A stretch of 64,000 nucleotides of DNA from Haloterrigena turkmenica DSM 5511 (GCF_000025325.1 NC_013743.1:2728001-2792000), one strand, 5' to 3'; counted from the stretch's first letter, positions 19,690 through 29,312 are shown. Program-made: numbers and translations. The notes: generated by a model not told the origin, from the sequence alone.

Positions 19690-20336
19690 CTACGAGAGGT
19701 CCGTCTCGAGCAGCCGCTCGACCGCGTTCGCCTCGCCGCGGCGGACGAGTTCCGACGCCGTCGAGACGGCACACTCGAGTTCGTCGGCGACCGCCTCGAT
19801 GCCGGCCGCGCGCGGAATCTCGTAGTAGCCGACCTCACGGGCCGCCCGGAGCGCCGCCAGTTGACGGTCGGTAACGGGTGAATTGGAGACCGTCACGTCG
19901 TCGCTCACCCAGCGGACGTCCATGGTCATCCCGTCGGGCACCTCGTCCATCACGGCCGTGAGGGCGGACGGGTGACCGACGACCGTCAGCCGAAGCGATC
20001 GGAACGGACCTCGATTGGCGGCACGACAACGACGGTCTCCTGTGCGAGCGCGTTCAGTAGCGACAGTCCGTCCGCACCGAGCCCCCGCCGAAGGTAGAGG
20101 AAAAATCCGTCCTCGGCCGGCGTGATATCGTACTCGCGGACGTTCTCGAGGTCCACCAGCAGCGCCTCGTAGGCCTCGGGATCGCCGTAGACGAACGATG
20201 TGATCGTCTCGACGCCGTCGACCGCCTGCCCGCCGACGATGACCTCCCGGTCGATGTCGGGCGACTCGCAGATCCCCGCGTGGAGCGGTGGCACCGCCTC
20301 CGGGGCGTACTGTAGCCGAATGCCCATCGACTTCAT
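19690..20336 (-). pseudogene. Frameshifted HTH_10 (Bat-type) regulator
   Basis: Two overlapping minus-strand frames together make one normal HTH_10 protein. The first half (from ATG 20336 or 20327, MGIRLQYAPEAVPPLHAGIC) runs to LAQETVVVVPPIEVRSDR and then hits TGA at 19986-19988. The second half continues in another frame as LRLTVVGHPSALTAVMDEVP and ends with the HTH, LTDRQ-like VTDRQLAALRAAREVGYYEI and ECAVSTASELVRRGEANAVE. One missing base near 19994-19998 explains the break (GATCG-CTTCGG). It could be a true pseudogene, a recent mutation, or a sequencing error. No intact start exists for the second half. Confidence 0.85.
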
Positions 20337-20462
20337 GGCTCGAGCGTGGCGCTCGGCCCACATAAACGTCCGATCGGTATCGGATCCGAGCGAAATCGAC
20401 AAAAACGAGCGTGGATCAGCGAGCGATTCGAACGGCCGCGGCCGGCGTAACCGCCGTCGCGG

Positions 20463-23372
20463 TTACTCCGTGAAGGTGATCCAGCCGTTGGGCGCGTGGG
20501 CCTTCACGTCGTTCATCGCCTCGCGGGCCTCGGTGCGGTTCTCGTAGGTCTGAGTGCTCTCGGCCATCGTCGTCCCGTACTCGTCGATCAGCTGCCAGAC
20601 CCAGCCGTCGCCGCCTTCGGCGGTGTGGAGTTCGAAGGAGACGCTGTCGATCTCGAGGATGCTCGCGTCGGCGATCAGTTCGCGGACGTCCTCTAGGGCC
20701 GCGCGGACGGCCTCGGTCGAGTCGTGCGCTTCGGTGCCGCTCGCGATGGTGCGCCCGTCCTCGTCGATGAGCCGCCACTGCCAGCGGCCCTCGTCGTCGG
20801 CGACCAGTTCGAACGAGGCGACGTCGAAGTCGACGCGGCCGGCCATCGGTGCCAGCTGGCGCACGGCCTCGATATCGTCGAGCACGGCGGCCTTGGATGC
20901 CCCCGCACCGACCGCGCTCGCGATCACCTCGCGCTCGCGGTCGACGAGCTCCCACGACCAGCCGTCGTCGCGGTTCAGCCGGATCGCGGCGTCCTCGATG
21001 GCGAAGATCGGCGCGTCGGCGACGTGGGTCTGCAGCGCTTCGACGCCGCCGACGGCGCCGTCGCAGTCGGCGTAGGTGACCGTCGAGTCGGCGACCTCCT
21101 CGCGGTCGCGGTCGAGCAGCCGCCAGTGCCAGCCGCCGCTGTCGTAGAGCTGGACGGCGACCTCGCCGATCGCGTGCGTGCGGGCCGACGCGGCCGACTC
21201 GCGGACGTCGTCTAAGTCCGCGACGAGCTCGTCGCGGGTGGCGTGGGTGTCCCCGGCCTCCGCGACGGTCTCGCCCGAGGGCAGGACGAAGCGCCACTGC
21301 CAGTCCTCGTCCGCGTAGGGCTGGAAGATCGCGTCGTCCATCGTCCGGACGTCCGAATCGAGATGCTCGAGCAGGCGGTTCATCGCCTGGCGGGCGGCGC
21401 CGCGGGTGGGGTGGGTCGCGGGGTCCTCGGCGACGAGTTTGCCGGCCTCGTCGATGAGCCGCCAGCCCCACTCGTCGTCCTCGTTGACGAACAGCTCGAA
21501 GGCGGCGGTCTCGATCTCGAGCAGTTCGGCCTCGGGGGCCTGTTCCTTGAGCGTCATCATCGCCTCGGCGGCCTCGCCGCGGGAGGTGTGCTCCTCACCG
21601 CTGTCGGCCAGCACGTTGCCGTCCTCGTCGATGAGCCGCCAGCGCCACTCGCTGTCGTCGGCCTCGTAGACCTGGAACGCGGCGTGTTCGAACTCGATGA
21701 GATCGGCCTCGCTGGCCTGTTGGCGAACGCGCTCGATGGCGTCGGTCGCCGACTCGGCGTCGGGATGAGGCTCAGTGCTCGCGGCGACGACGTCGCGGTC
21801 CTCCGTGACGAGCCGCCAGTTCCAGTCGGGACCGGTCGGCGTCTGGCCCGCCCCGTCCTCGAACTCGAGTTCGGTGCCGCCGTCGGTCATCGCCTCGTCG
21901 ACCGCCGCCGGGAGGTTGTCCCCATCGTCCGCGGCGGCCGAGGGCCCGTTCTCCGCGGGGTAGACCTCGTACTCCGCGTCGTCGATCTCGACGACGTCGG
22001 CGACGCGAGCGTGATCGCCGAACCGATCGGCGGTCTCCTCGACGGCCCCGCGGGCCGTCGCGTCGGTCGGACTTCGGGCGACGACGTGTTCGGACTCGTC
22101 GACGAGCCGCCAGCGCCACTGCGAACCCGACTCGTAGCATTCGTAGGTCGGCTCCCCGGCGACCGTGACGGCGGCCGACTCGAGCGCGGGGAGCAGCGCT
22201 TCGGCGGCCGCCTCGGCGTCGCGGCGGGAGTTGTAGTCGTCGGAGGCGGTGGCGACGACCTCGTCGCGGTCGTCGACGAACCGCCACGTCCAGTCGCCGG
22301 CGCGCTCGACGAGTTCGACGCCGACGTGCTCGATGTCGAGCAGCCGCGCCCGATCGAACCGCTCGGCGAACGTCCGGGCCGCCCCCTCGGCGGCCTCCAG
22401 CGTTCGGTGGCCGGTATCGGTCGAGGCCAGCGGCGTTCGCTCGTCGTCGACCAACTGCCAGTACCACTGGTCGCGCCGTTCCTCGTAGGTGAACGCCGCG
22501 CCCTCGATCTCGATAACGTCCGCCTCGGGGCCGCGGTCCTTGAGGAAGCTGACCGAGTTCTCGGCGCCGTCGCGCTCTTCGAACTCACCGGTGCTGGCGC
22601 CGACGACGCTGCCGTCGTCGCGGGCCAGCGTCCACTGCCAGGTCCCGTCGCGATCCTCGTAGAGCCGGAACGCGGAGGTGGTCAACTCCATCAGCCCCGC
22701 GGAACTGATCTGGGATTGGACGCGCTCGATGCTCTCGGTCGCCTCGGGTCGTGTGACCGCGCTGTCGTTGCTCGTCGCGAGCGCCTCGAGGTGGAGAACG
22801 TTCCACTTCCAGTCGCCGTCCTCGTCGCGGAAGACGGCGAACTGGGCGCCCTCCATCGCGTCGCCGGTCATGATCTCCGGATCGTCGGTCGCACCCTCTT
22901 CCTCGACGAACATCCCCTTCTGGCCCGTCAGAATGGGAACGAGAGCGGTGACGCCCGCGATCAGTCCGATCCCGAGCGTGTAAACAGAGATGACCTGAAC
23001 GCTGTAGTCGGTTCCCAGATCCCGCCAGTTGTTGGGATAGGCCCAGCCGAAAAAGACGACGCCGCCGAGTGCAACCAGCAGTCCGAGCGCGCTCGCGTAG
23101 ATCCCGATCCTGCGCACCGGGAGCATCAAGACGATGCCGAACAGACAGAGCGCCAGCCCCGTTGCCGCGGTGACGCCGGAGATCCTGATCAGGGTATAGG
23201 ATCCCGCGCTGCCGGCGTAGCCGACGACGTAGGTGAAAATGCCGGCCGCCCCGAGCAGGTAGCCCACGATAAACACCCAGTAGCCGTAGACGTCCTTGCT
23301 CGAGTCGGGTTCACCGACGTAGTGTTCGTATAGCCGAAACAAGTTTTGGTGAATTTCACTTGATGAAGACAT
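20463..23372 (-). CDS. Membrane protein with about 13 tandem DUF1508-like repeats
   Basis: The 969-residue protein has four TM helices at the N-terminus (about 31-54, 60-86, 89-113, 125-149), then a soluble chain of about 13 repeats from residue 177 to the end. Each repeat reads roughly F.lye....W.WrLvDe.g.vvA.s followed by a helix ending near a.vleI. The paired W-x-W and the alternating strand/helix pattern match DUF1508 (YegP/HVO_2922-like) modules, normally found singly or in pairs. An acidic insert interrupts repeat 6 (about residues 460-500). A TATA-like TTTATTATG lies 32-40 bases upstream. The function is unknown; a ligand-binding or scaffold role under the membrane is a guess. Confidence 0.85.
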   Translation of the reverse strand: MSSSSEIHQNLFRLYEHYVGEPDSSKDVYGYWVFIVGYLLGAAGIFTYVVGYAGSAGSYTLIRISGVTAATGLALCLFGIVLMLPVRRIGIYASALGLLVALGGVVFFGWAYPNNWRDLGTDYSVQVISVYTLGIGLIAGVTALVPILTGQKGMFVEEEGATDDPEIMTGDAMEGAQFAVFRDEDGDWKWNVLHLEALATSNDSAVTRPEATESIERVQSQISSAGLMELTTSAFRLYEDRDGTWQWTLARDDGSVVGASTGEFEERDGAENSVSFLKDRGPEADVIEIEGAAFTYEERRDQWYWQLVDDERTPLASTDTGHRTLEAAEGAARTFAERFDRARLLDIEHVGVELVERAGDWTWRFVDDRDEVVATASDDYNSRRDAEAAAEALLPALESAAVTVAGEPTYECYESGSQWRWRLVDESEHVVARSPTDATARGAVEETADRFGDHARVADVVEIDDAEYEVYPAENGPSAAADDGDNLPAAVDEAMTDGGTELEFEDGAGQTPTGPDWNWRLVTEDRDVVAASTEPHPDAESATDAIERVRQQASEADLIEFEHAAFQVYEADDSEWRWRLIDEDGNVLADSGEEHTSRGEAAEAMMTLKEQAPEAELLEIETAAFELFVNEDDEWGWRLIDEAGKLVAEDPATHPTRGAARQAMNRLLEHLDSDVRTMDDAIFQPYADEDWQWRFVLPSGETVAEAGDTHATRDELVADLDDVRESAASARTHAIGEVAVQLYDSGGWHWRLLDRDREEVADSTVTYADCDGAVGGVEALQTHVADAPIFAIEDAAIRLNRDDGWSWELVDREREVIASAVGAGASKAAVLDDIEAVRQLAPMAGRVDFDVASFELVADDEGRWQWRLIDEDGRTIASGTEAHDSTEAVRAALEDVRELIADASILEIDSVSFELHTAEGGDGWVWQLIDEYGTTMAESTQTYENRTEAREAMNDVKAHAPNGWITFTE

Positions 23373-23696
23373 TCGTAAACTTGAGCAGATAACTGGAACC
23401 CATCATAATAAAGCTCCGGCCACTCGACTGATGACTGATAGGTTGTCTACCCAACAGCTACTATTCGCTCAGCAATTCCGTCGAACGCTCTCGCTAGGCG
23501 CTAATTCGGCGGTTTACCATACGAAGCGGACGAGGGGGCGATCTTATTTTCACCCCCTGATTAGCGGATGCAATTGAAGAATGTACGCGTAAATCGACGA
23601 AAGAATCCAGATTTGAGTTGCTATCGCCGCGGGCCGGCGATCGTCGAACAATCATACGCCTTCTGATAGAACGGTTCGATAGTTAACGGACAGCGA
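23373..23696. other. AT-rich intergenic region with promoter and hairpin
   Basis: This region lies upstream of the DUF1508-repeat gene and downstream of pantoate kinase. It holds the minus-strand TATA-like box near 23404-23412 and a GC-armed inverted repeat AGGGGG (23533-23538) / CCCCCT (23553-23558) around a T-rich loop, which could terminate pantoate kinase transcripts on neither or either strand. No open frame here looks coding. Confidence 0.45.
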
Positions 23697-24530
23697 TCAT
23701 TTCAGCATCGCACCCGCGGGATGTGTCGCGCAGACGGTTGGCTCGTAGCCGGCGTCGGAGAGCCCCGTCCCGAGCGCGAAGACGGTTTCGCCGAGCATAG
23801 CCATCGAGGCCTGGCCGTCGACCTCCGTGACGTCGCCGATCGTTCGCGCGACCCGCTCGGTCAACAGCTCCGCTTCGCGGGCGAACAGCCGCGAGGCGTA
23901 CATAAAGGAGAGAAGCGTCGGCTCTTCGACCACCCGAGAGAGCGCCTGCTTGCCGGCCGCCGAGAGCCGGTCGGTCTCGCCTGAGAGGACGTCGGCCGTC
24001 GAGAGCTCCCCGAACGTCACGTACTCGACGCGCGCCCGTGCGGGAATCGCGTCCAGCTTGTTCACCTGCGGTCCGCCCGGCTCGAGTCGGATCGGCACGC
24101 CGCCGCGGGCCTGGGCGACCACGTCGCCCAGTCCCGTCCCGGCCTGTACTTCCGCCCCGTGGGCGATCGTCACGAGTTCGTTCCAGGAGAGTTCGCGTTC
24201 GAACACGCGGTTGGCCGCCAGCGCCGTCCCCAGCGCCATCGCCCCCGAGACGCCGAAGCCCGCTCCCAGCGGAAGGTCTGACTCGGCCTCGACGCGGGCC
24301 GTGACCGCGAGCGTCTCGAGGACGGTCTCGACGGCGTCGATCTCGAGTGTCCTCCCGTCGAGGACGATCGTCGATGCCGGCTCGTCGGTCGGTTCGACCG
24401 TCACCTCGACGCCGTCCGTAAGCGTCACTCCCGCGCCGCGAGAGCCCGCCTCGGTCGGATCGTCGTCTGGGTGAGCGCTGAAAAAGCCCGTGATGTGCCC
24501 CGGTACGAACGCCGTCGCCTCCTCGCGCAT
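23697..24530 (-). CDS. Pantoate kinase (GHMP family)
   Basis: The 277-residue archaeal pantoate kinase phosphorylates pantoate, feeding 4-phosphopantoate to the ligase encoded at 17301. GHMP features are an N-terminal FVPGHITGFF segment, the phosphate loop LPLGAGFGVSGAMALGTALA near residue 84, and the C-terminal MLGETVFAL region. The start is ATG 24530 (MREEATAFVPGH), with a TATA-like GTTATATCG about 22-30 bases upstream. The two CoA genes are on one strand but separated by about 5.6 kb of accessory genes. Confidence 0.9.
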   Translation of the reverse strand: MREEATAFVPGHITGFFSAHPDDDPTEAGSRGAGVTLTDGVEVTVEPTDEPASTIVLDGRTLEIDAVETVLETLAVTARVEAESDLPLGAGFGVSGAMALGTALAANRVFERELSWNELVTIAHGAEVQAGTGLGDVVAQARGGVPIRLEPGGPQVNKLDAIPARARVEYVTFGELSTADVLSGETDRLSAAGKQALSRVVEEPTLLSFMYASRLFAREAELLTERVARTIGDVTEVDGQASMAMLGETVFALGTGLSDAGYEPTVCATHPAGAMLK

Positions 24531-24795
24531 TGCCCCCCGATTACGACTCGGGCGATATAACGTTGTAGATTCGATCGTTTCCACGGCCCCGCTCGGATCC
24601 GGACCCTCGATCACTCGACGGCGGACCCTCGTCGCACCGCTCGCGGGTTCGCCGTCGAACTGCCCCTCGACACGGTGGTCGCCCGTTCTCGAGAGCGAAC
24701 CGTCCCGCTATCGCGTGGCGTCTCGAACGCGTCGAGTAGCGGGGCACTCTAATACACTAACTCCACCATTTTATGTTTCATCCTAGAAGTTAGAA

Positions 24796-24803
24796 TTAAA
24801 TAT
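24796..24803 (+). promoter_or_regulatory. TATA-like box of the secreted hydrolase
   Basis: TTAAATAT lies 28-35 bases before the ATG at 24831 inside a strongly AT-rich block (24740-24830). This supports a leaderless transcript. Confidence 0.5.
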
Positions 24804-24830
24804 GTAATCTAAAAATATACTGAATGGATT

Positions 24831-25709
24831 ATGTCGGATACCACTACTCTGGAACGATCGCGATCGACCGATGAACGGACCGCTACGAGTCGCCGGACGC
24901 TACTGAAGGCGGCCGGAACGACGGTCGTCGGTGGCGCCGGACTGGCCGCCGCGTCCGGTTCGGCGTCGGCACAGGTCCTCGGCCCCGACGTCATCGAAAT
25001 CGACGACGGCCTGCTCGGGTGGAGCGCCGACGGCAGCCTCCCGGTCACGGACGAACTGCTCGTGTTCATCCACGGCTGGTTCGGCGACACCACCGTCTCG
25101 AGTCAGGCCTCGGACGTCGAGCGCTCCCTCGAGTCGGGCGGCTATTCGCCCGACGAGACGGTCGCCATCGAGTGGCCCGCGACCAACTTCAACTTCATCG
25201 GCGCGGAAGCCGACACCGAGAACGTCGGCGAGGTTACGGCCGGTCTCATCGAGGAGTTTTACGATAGCGGCGGCGGTAACGTCCGACTGGTCGGCCACTC
25301 GCTGGGCGGCCGCTGTGTCCTCTGGGCCGCGACCAAACTCAGCAGCGGCTACCAGATCGAGACCGTCGCCCCGCTGGGCGCGGCCGCCGACGGGTCGGAG
25401 GTCTGTGGCAGTCCGTGGAACGCCGGTCTGGACAACGCCTGCGAGGTTCGCAACTACCACTCGAACAACGACTCGACGGTCGGCAGCGCCTACGGCGGCT
25501 TCGGTGACACGGCCCTCGGGACCGAGGGGGCCGGCTGCGATCCCGCCCCGAACTACACGGACGTCGACGTCACCGCCAGCGTCGGCAGCCATCTCTCGTA
25601 TCTGGGCGACTCGATGGTCGGGAGCGACCTCGCCGGTGCGATCAACAGCGGATCCTGTGACGACAACAACGACGGCGACGACGGAGACGACAGCTGGGGC
25701 TGGTTCTGA
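24831..25709 (+). CDS. Tat-exported alpha/beta hydrolase (lipase-like)
   Basis: The 292-residue precursor has a twin-arginine signal (SRRTLLKAAG, residues 20-29) ending near ASGSASAQ. The mature enzyme has an oxyanion-type FIHGWFG, the nucleophile elbow VGHSLGGR (Ser157), a likely Asp in NNDSTVGSAYG (near 214), and His in GSHLSYL (near 253), forming a Ser-Asp-His triad. The extreme C-terminus, DDNNDGDDGDDSWGWF, is an acidic, Trp-tipped tail. It resembles haloarchaeal extracellular lipases/esterases; the true substrate could be lipid, ester or polymer. Several Cys residues (CGSPWNAGLDNAC) could form disulfides outside the cell. Confidence 0.85.
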   Translation: MSDTTTLERSRSTDERTATSRRTLLKAAGTTVVGGAGLAAASGSASAQVLGPDVIEIDDGLLGWSADGSLPVTDELLVFIHGWFGDTTVSSQASDVERSLESGGYSPDETVAIEWPATNFNFIGAEADTENVGEVTAGLIEEFYDSGGGNVRLVGHSLGGRCVLWAATKLSSGYQIETVAPLGAAADGSEVCGSPWNAGLDNACEVRNYHSNNDSTVGSAYGGFGDTALGTEGAGCDPAPNYTDVDVTASVGSHLSYLGDSMVGSDLAGAINSGSCDDNNDGDDGDDSWGWF

Positions 25710-26169
25710 CGTCCGATAGCACCCGCTGTGAACTACGATTCCAAGTCCTCGTCCCGTTTTTTCGCAGTGTACCGTCGTTCCCGTCTCGGCAGCCCTCTCA
25801 CTCGTTTACGATTTACTAGCGACGCGACTACCGGGGTATGCGATCGTCTACGGCAACAAACGCTGGCGATCCCGCGGGGACACCGTTGGACTTCCGCTGC
25901 TCGTCCAACGTGCTCCCCCCCTCGCCGGTCAGCGGCAAGCCAATGATGGGCTCAGCCGCCGCCGGTCCGGCGAGACTTCGCTTCGCTCACGGGTCATCGC
26001 TCCCCGTTCGCTACTCGAGGCCTCCCTTCGGTCAGCCTCGCACCGCTCGTCTCGTTGGCTCCCAGGTCCGTCGCTTAGGGCGACAGACGCTGACGATCTC
26101 GCGGGAACAACGAGAGACTCACTCCGTTCGCCTCTCTGGCTCCCCCTCGCCGGTCAGCGGCGAGCCCGA
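25710..26169. other. Intergenic region with a duplicated structured element
   Basis: This 460-base stretch between the hydrolase and aspS ends carries no coding-like frame. Most of it is occupied by two copies of a hairpin-bearing element (25852-25965 and 26082-26189), with a GC-rich spacer of CTCGCTTCGCTC-type sequence common between haloarchaeal genes. Confidence 0.6.
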
Positions 26170-26189
26170 TTACGGGCTCAGCCGCTGAC
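25852..26189 (-). repeat. Duplicated hairpin element overlapping the aspS 3' end
   Basis: Two copies of about 110 bases lie at 25852-25965 and 26082-26189. On the minus strand each has a long hairpin, then CCGGCGAGGGGGAGC, then a small inverted repeat with a different sequence in each copy, then a block like GTTCCCGCGAGATCGTCAGC. In the aspS-proximal copy the hairpin is nearly perfect: GTCAGCGGC+GAGCCCG (26153-26168) pairs with CGGGCTC+GCCGCTGAC (26173-26189), and the aspS stop codon lies at the loop. In the far copy the small inverted repeat is GTTGGAC (25885-25891) / GTCCAAC (25903-25909). Confidence 0.8.
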
Positions 26190-27474
26190 GGTCTCGCGGG
26201 AACAGCACAGCTTCTCGGATGTTGTCCAGTCCGAGAAGCGTCATGATCAGGCGCTCGCCGCCGAGGCCGAAGCCGGCGTGGGGCGGCATGCCGTACTTGA
26301 ACATCTTCGTGTAGTACTCGAACTGATCGGGGTCGAGACCCTGCTGCTCGAAGCCTTCGATGAGCTTCTCGTGGCGGTGCTCGCGCTGGCCGCCCGAGAC
26401 CAGTTCCATGCGCGGGTGCATCAGGTCGAAGCCGGTCGACAGTTCCGGATCGTCGTCGTGGTCCTTGATGTAGAACGGCTTGATCTCGCTGGGCCAGTCG
26501 GTGATGAAGTAGTGGCCGCCGACGTCCTGTCCGAGGGCCTCCTCGGCCGGCGTCGAGAGGTCGTCGCCCCAGACGAGCTGCTCGTCGAGTTCGCCCGTCG
26601 CGTTGATGCGCTCGATGGCCCCCTCGTAGCTGATGCGCGGGAAGTCGCCCTCCGGCACCGCGAACTCGTCGGCGATGCCGATCGCCTCGAGTTCGTCGCC
26701 GAAGTTCTCCTGGACCGCCTCGTAGGCGGCCTTGACGATGCCTTCGGCGACGTCCATGGCGTCCTGGTGGTCGCAGAACGCGCCCTCGAAGTCGATCGAA
26801 GTCGCCTCGTTGAGGTGGCGGGGCGTGTTGTGTTCCTCGGCGCGGAAGATCGGGCCGATCTCGAAGACGCGCTCGACGTTCGAGCCCGCGATCAGCTGCT
26901 TGAACAGCTGTGGCGACTGGTTCATGAAGGCCTCCTCACCGAAGTAGGTGATCGGGAAGAGCTCGGTACCGCCCTCGGTACCCGTGGCGACGATCTTCGG
27001 CGTGTTGATCTCCGTACAGTCGAACTCGCGGAACTGGTCGCGGACCGCGTTCAGCACGCCCGAGCGGATCTCGAAGACGGACTGGACGTCCTCCTTTCGG
27101 AGGTCGAGCGTCCGGTTGTCGAGTCGCGTCGAGAGGTCAGCGTCGACCTTCCCCGACGGGTCCAGCGGCAGTTCCGGGTCCGCGGGCGCGACGACCTCGA
27201 CCGATTCGGGCGTGACCTCGACGCCCGTCGGTGCGCGCGGCTCTTCCTCGACGGCGCCGGAGACTTTGACGACGCTCTCGCGGGAGGCGTCGAGTCCCGT
27301 CTCGACCAGATCGTCGTCCATCTCGTCCTTCTCGAACTTGATCTGGATCTTGCCGGAGGTGTCCCGAAGAATCAGGAAGGCAATTCCGCCGAGGTCGCGG
27401 ATCTCGTGGACCCAGCCGGCGACGGTGACGTCATCGCCCGGCTCGGTGTCAGCAGTGTAGGTTCGGTCCTGCAT
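26170..27474 (-). CDS. aspS: Aspartate--tRNA(Asp/Asn) ligase
   Basis: This is a 434-residue archaeal-type class IIb synthetase. The N-terminal OB-fold (residues 1-105, [20 protein letters not shown]) binds the anticodon. Motif 2 is [15 protein letters not shown] and motif 3 is [15 protein letters not shown] near the C-terminus, ending [10 protein letters not shown]. Whether it also charges tRNA(Asn) cannot be decided here. ATG at 27474 gives [11 protein letters not shown]; the upstream extension is not family-like. Its last seven codons and stop form one arm of a strong hairpin. It is divergent from the sirtuin gene. Confidence 0.96.
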   Translation of the reverse strand: MQDRTYTADTEPGDDVTVAGWVHEIRDLGGIAFLILRDTSGKIQIKFEKDEMDDDLVETGLDASRESVVKVSGAVEEEPRAPTGVEVTPESVEVVAPADPELPLDPSGKVDADLSTRLDNRTLDLRKEDVQSVFEIRSGVLNAVRDQFREFDCTEINTPKIVATGTEGGTELFPITYFGEEAFMNQSPQLFKQLIAGSNVERVFEIGPIFRAEEHNTPRHLNEATSIDFEGAFCDHQDAMDVAEGIVKAAYEAVQENFGDELEAIGIADEFAVPEGDFPRISYEGAIERINATGELDEQLVWGDDLSTPAEEALGQDVGGHYFITDWPSEIKPFYIKDHDDDPELSTGFDLMHPRMELVSGGQREHRHEKLIEGFEQQGLDPDQFEYYTKMFKYGMPPHAGFGLGGERLIMTLLGLDNIREAVLFPRDRQRLSP

Positions 27475-27678
27475 ACACCTCGATTCCGGTCGCCGCAACT
27501 TAAGCGCAATCGTTCGCGGCCGTTCGGTTCGCGGACCGCTCACGCTCGGCCGTTCGTCCGAGGGCGGACCATCGACGCCGCTCGAAGCGCGGCCGAGCGG
27601 TTCCGATCGGCCTCGAGCCGTGCGATCGCAGTCGCTCGCACCACGACGAGTTTTCACGATCCGCCCCGACCGTCTGGT

Positions 27679-28494
27679 ATGGACGACCTCGAGTCACTCG
27701 CCGACGAGATCCGGAGCGCGGACACCGTCGTCGCCTTCACCGGCGCGGGCATCTCCGCGCCCTCGGGCGTACCGACGTTCCGGGGCGACGGCGGCGTCTG
27801 GGAGAAGTTCGACGAAGGGCAGTTCACCTACGGTCGCTTCCGGAGCGATCCGGCGGGATTCTGGGACGACCGCGTCGACCTGCAGCGGGAGATGTTCGCC
27901 GAAGTGTACCAGCCGAACGCGGCCCACGAGGCACTGGCCGCAATGGGCCGGGACGGCCATCTCGAGGCGATTCTCACGCAGAACACCGACGGGTTACACG
28001 CGCAGGCCGCCGACGCGGTTTCCGGGGACTCGAGCGGCGATTCCGACGGTGCTGACGCTAACGGCGACGCCGCCGATGACAACACCACGCTCCTCGAGTT
28101 ACACGGCAACGCCCGGCGCGTCCGCTGTACGGACTGTGGGCGGCGAAGAGACGCCGATCCGGTCTTCGACCGGGCCGCCGAGGGCGAGTTGCCCCCAACC
28201 TGCGACTGCGGCGGCGTCTTCAAACCCGATGTCGTTCTCTTCGGCCAACAGCTTCCGGGTACGGTCATCCAGCGCGCCCGGTCGCTGGCCCGCGAGAGCG
28301 ACGTCTTCCTCGCCGTCGGCTCCTCGTTGGTCGTCGAGCCGGCCGCCTCGCTGCCTCGACAGGCGGCGTCGACGGGAGCCACTCTCGGTATCGTCAACCT
28401 CGAGTCGACGCCGGTCGACGACGCGGCCGACGTGGTCCGTCGCGAGGACGTGACCGAGGTCCTGCCGCGGCTTCGCGAACTCGTCGCAGAATAG
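27679..28494 (+). CDS. NAD-dependent protein deacylase (sirtuin)
   Basis: The 272-residue Sir2 protein has [15 protein letters not shown] (NAD loop, near residue 22), TQNTDGLH, the catalytic His in [12 protein letters not shown], four zinc Cys (CTDC and CDC-G in TCDCGG), and [14 protein letters not shown]. It removes acyl groups from lysines using NAD. An acidic, low-complexity insert of about 25 residues ([19 protein letters not shown]) lies between the TQNTDG and LHGN motifs. ATG at 27679 gives [11 protein letters not shown]; the frame upstream overlaps aspS antisense and is not coding. Confidence 0.93.
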   Translation: MDDLESLADEIRSADTVVAFTGAGISAPSGVPTFRGDGGVWEKFDEGQFTYGRFRSDPAGFWDDRVDLQREMFAEVYQPNAAHEALAAMGRDGHLEAILTQNTDGLHAQAADAVSGDSSGDSDGADANGDAADDNTTLLELHGNARRVRCTDCGRRRDADPVFDRAAEGELPPTCDCGGVFKPDVVLFGQQLPGTVIQRARSLARESDVFLAVGSSLVVEPAASLPRQAASTGATLGIVNLESTPVDDAADVVRREDVTEVLPRLRELVAE

Positions 28495-28522
28495 CATCGG
28501 TTTGAGTCGGATCCGACCCGAA

Positions 28523-29227
28523 TCAGGCGTCGCGGGCCGCCTCGACCGTCTCGCGAACGGCCTCGACGCCCTCCTCGTGAGCGAGGTCGCCGACGACGAT
28601 CACGTCGGCGTGCTGGGCCATCGTCGCGGCCGAATCGTAGTCGTGGATGCCGCCGCCGTAGAACAGCGTCGTCTCGTCGGTCGCCTCGCCGGCCGCCTCG
28701 ACGATTTCCTCGTCACCGAACGTCCCGGAGTACTCGAGGTAGACGATCTCCTGGCCGAACATCCGCTCGGCGACCTCGGCGTAGGCTGCGACGTCGTCCG
28801 GCCCGAGGTCGCAGTCGGCTTCGGTGTACTCCGCGACGTCGGCCTCGGGGTTCATCACGATGTAGGCTTCCGTCCAGGTCCGGTCCCAGTCCATGTCGTC
28901 GTCGGTTCGCACCCACTCCTTGTGGGCGCCCGTGATCCAGAACGGCGAGCCGGCGTTGAAGACGGTGGGGATGAGATACCCCTCGAGCGCCCGGTTGTCG
29001 ATGACGACGTCGGGACTCGAGGGCTCCTGGTAGAGCGGCACGTCGTGTTCGGCGCAGGCGTCGACGACGGCCTCCATGTTCTCCTCAGTGATTCCCATGG
29101 TGCCGCCGACCTCGATAGCGTCGGTACCGGTCGCACAGAGGTCTCCGTAGGTGACGCCCTCGGGGAGCTCCTTGTCCGGGTCGATCTTGAGAATATGGTT
29201 CCAGTCGTCCCAGGGGCAGGCAGTCAT
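28523..29227 (-). CDS. Geranylgeranylglyceryl phosphate synthase
   Basis: This 234-residue TIM-barrel prenyltransferase (PcrB/GGGPS family) makes the first ether bond of archaeal membrane lipids from sn-glycerol-1-phosphate and GGPP. Family marks are [14 protein letters not shown] at the start, [24 protein letters not shown] and [13 protein letters not shown] for phosphate binding, and [11 protein letters not shown] at the end. ATG 29227 ([11 protein letters not shown]) is chosen; nine more codons upstream are open but not conserved in kind. It converges with the sirtuin gene, with 28 bases between the stops. Confidence 0.93.
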   Translation of the reverse strand: MTACPWDDWNHILKIDPDKELPEGVTYGDLCATGTDAIEVGGTMGITEENMEAVVDACAEHDVPLYQEPSSPDVVIDNRALEGYLIPTVFNAGSPFWITGAHKEWVRTDDDMDWDRTWTEAYIVMNPEADVAEYTEADCDLGPDDVAAYAEVAERMFGQEIVYLEYSGTFGDEEIVEAAGEATDETTLFYGGGIHDYDSAATMAQHADVIVVGDLAHEEGVEAVRETVEAARDA

Positions 29228-29312
29228 ACCGCGTCGTTTCCCGACAACCGGCAAAAACGCTACGAAACGGCCCCTGGCGGAGAACGACCGCGAGTAACCT
29301 CACGAGGCCCGT

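Noticed and set aside
21243..23333. 696-residue plus-strand open frame opposite the DUF1508-repeat gene
   Set aside because: Antisense shadow: repeats in the real gene create a periodic but meaningless product.
26278..27678. Long plus-strand frame upstream of the sirtuin start
   Set aside because: It lies antisense to aspS; only the part from ATG 27679 shows the sirtuin.
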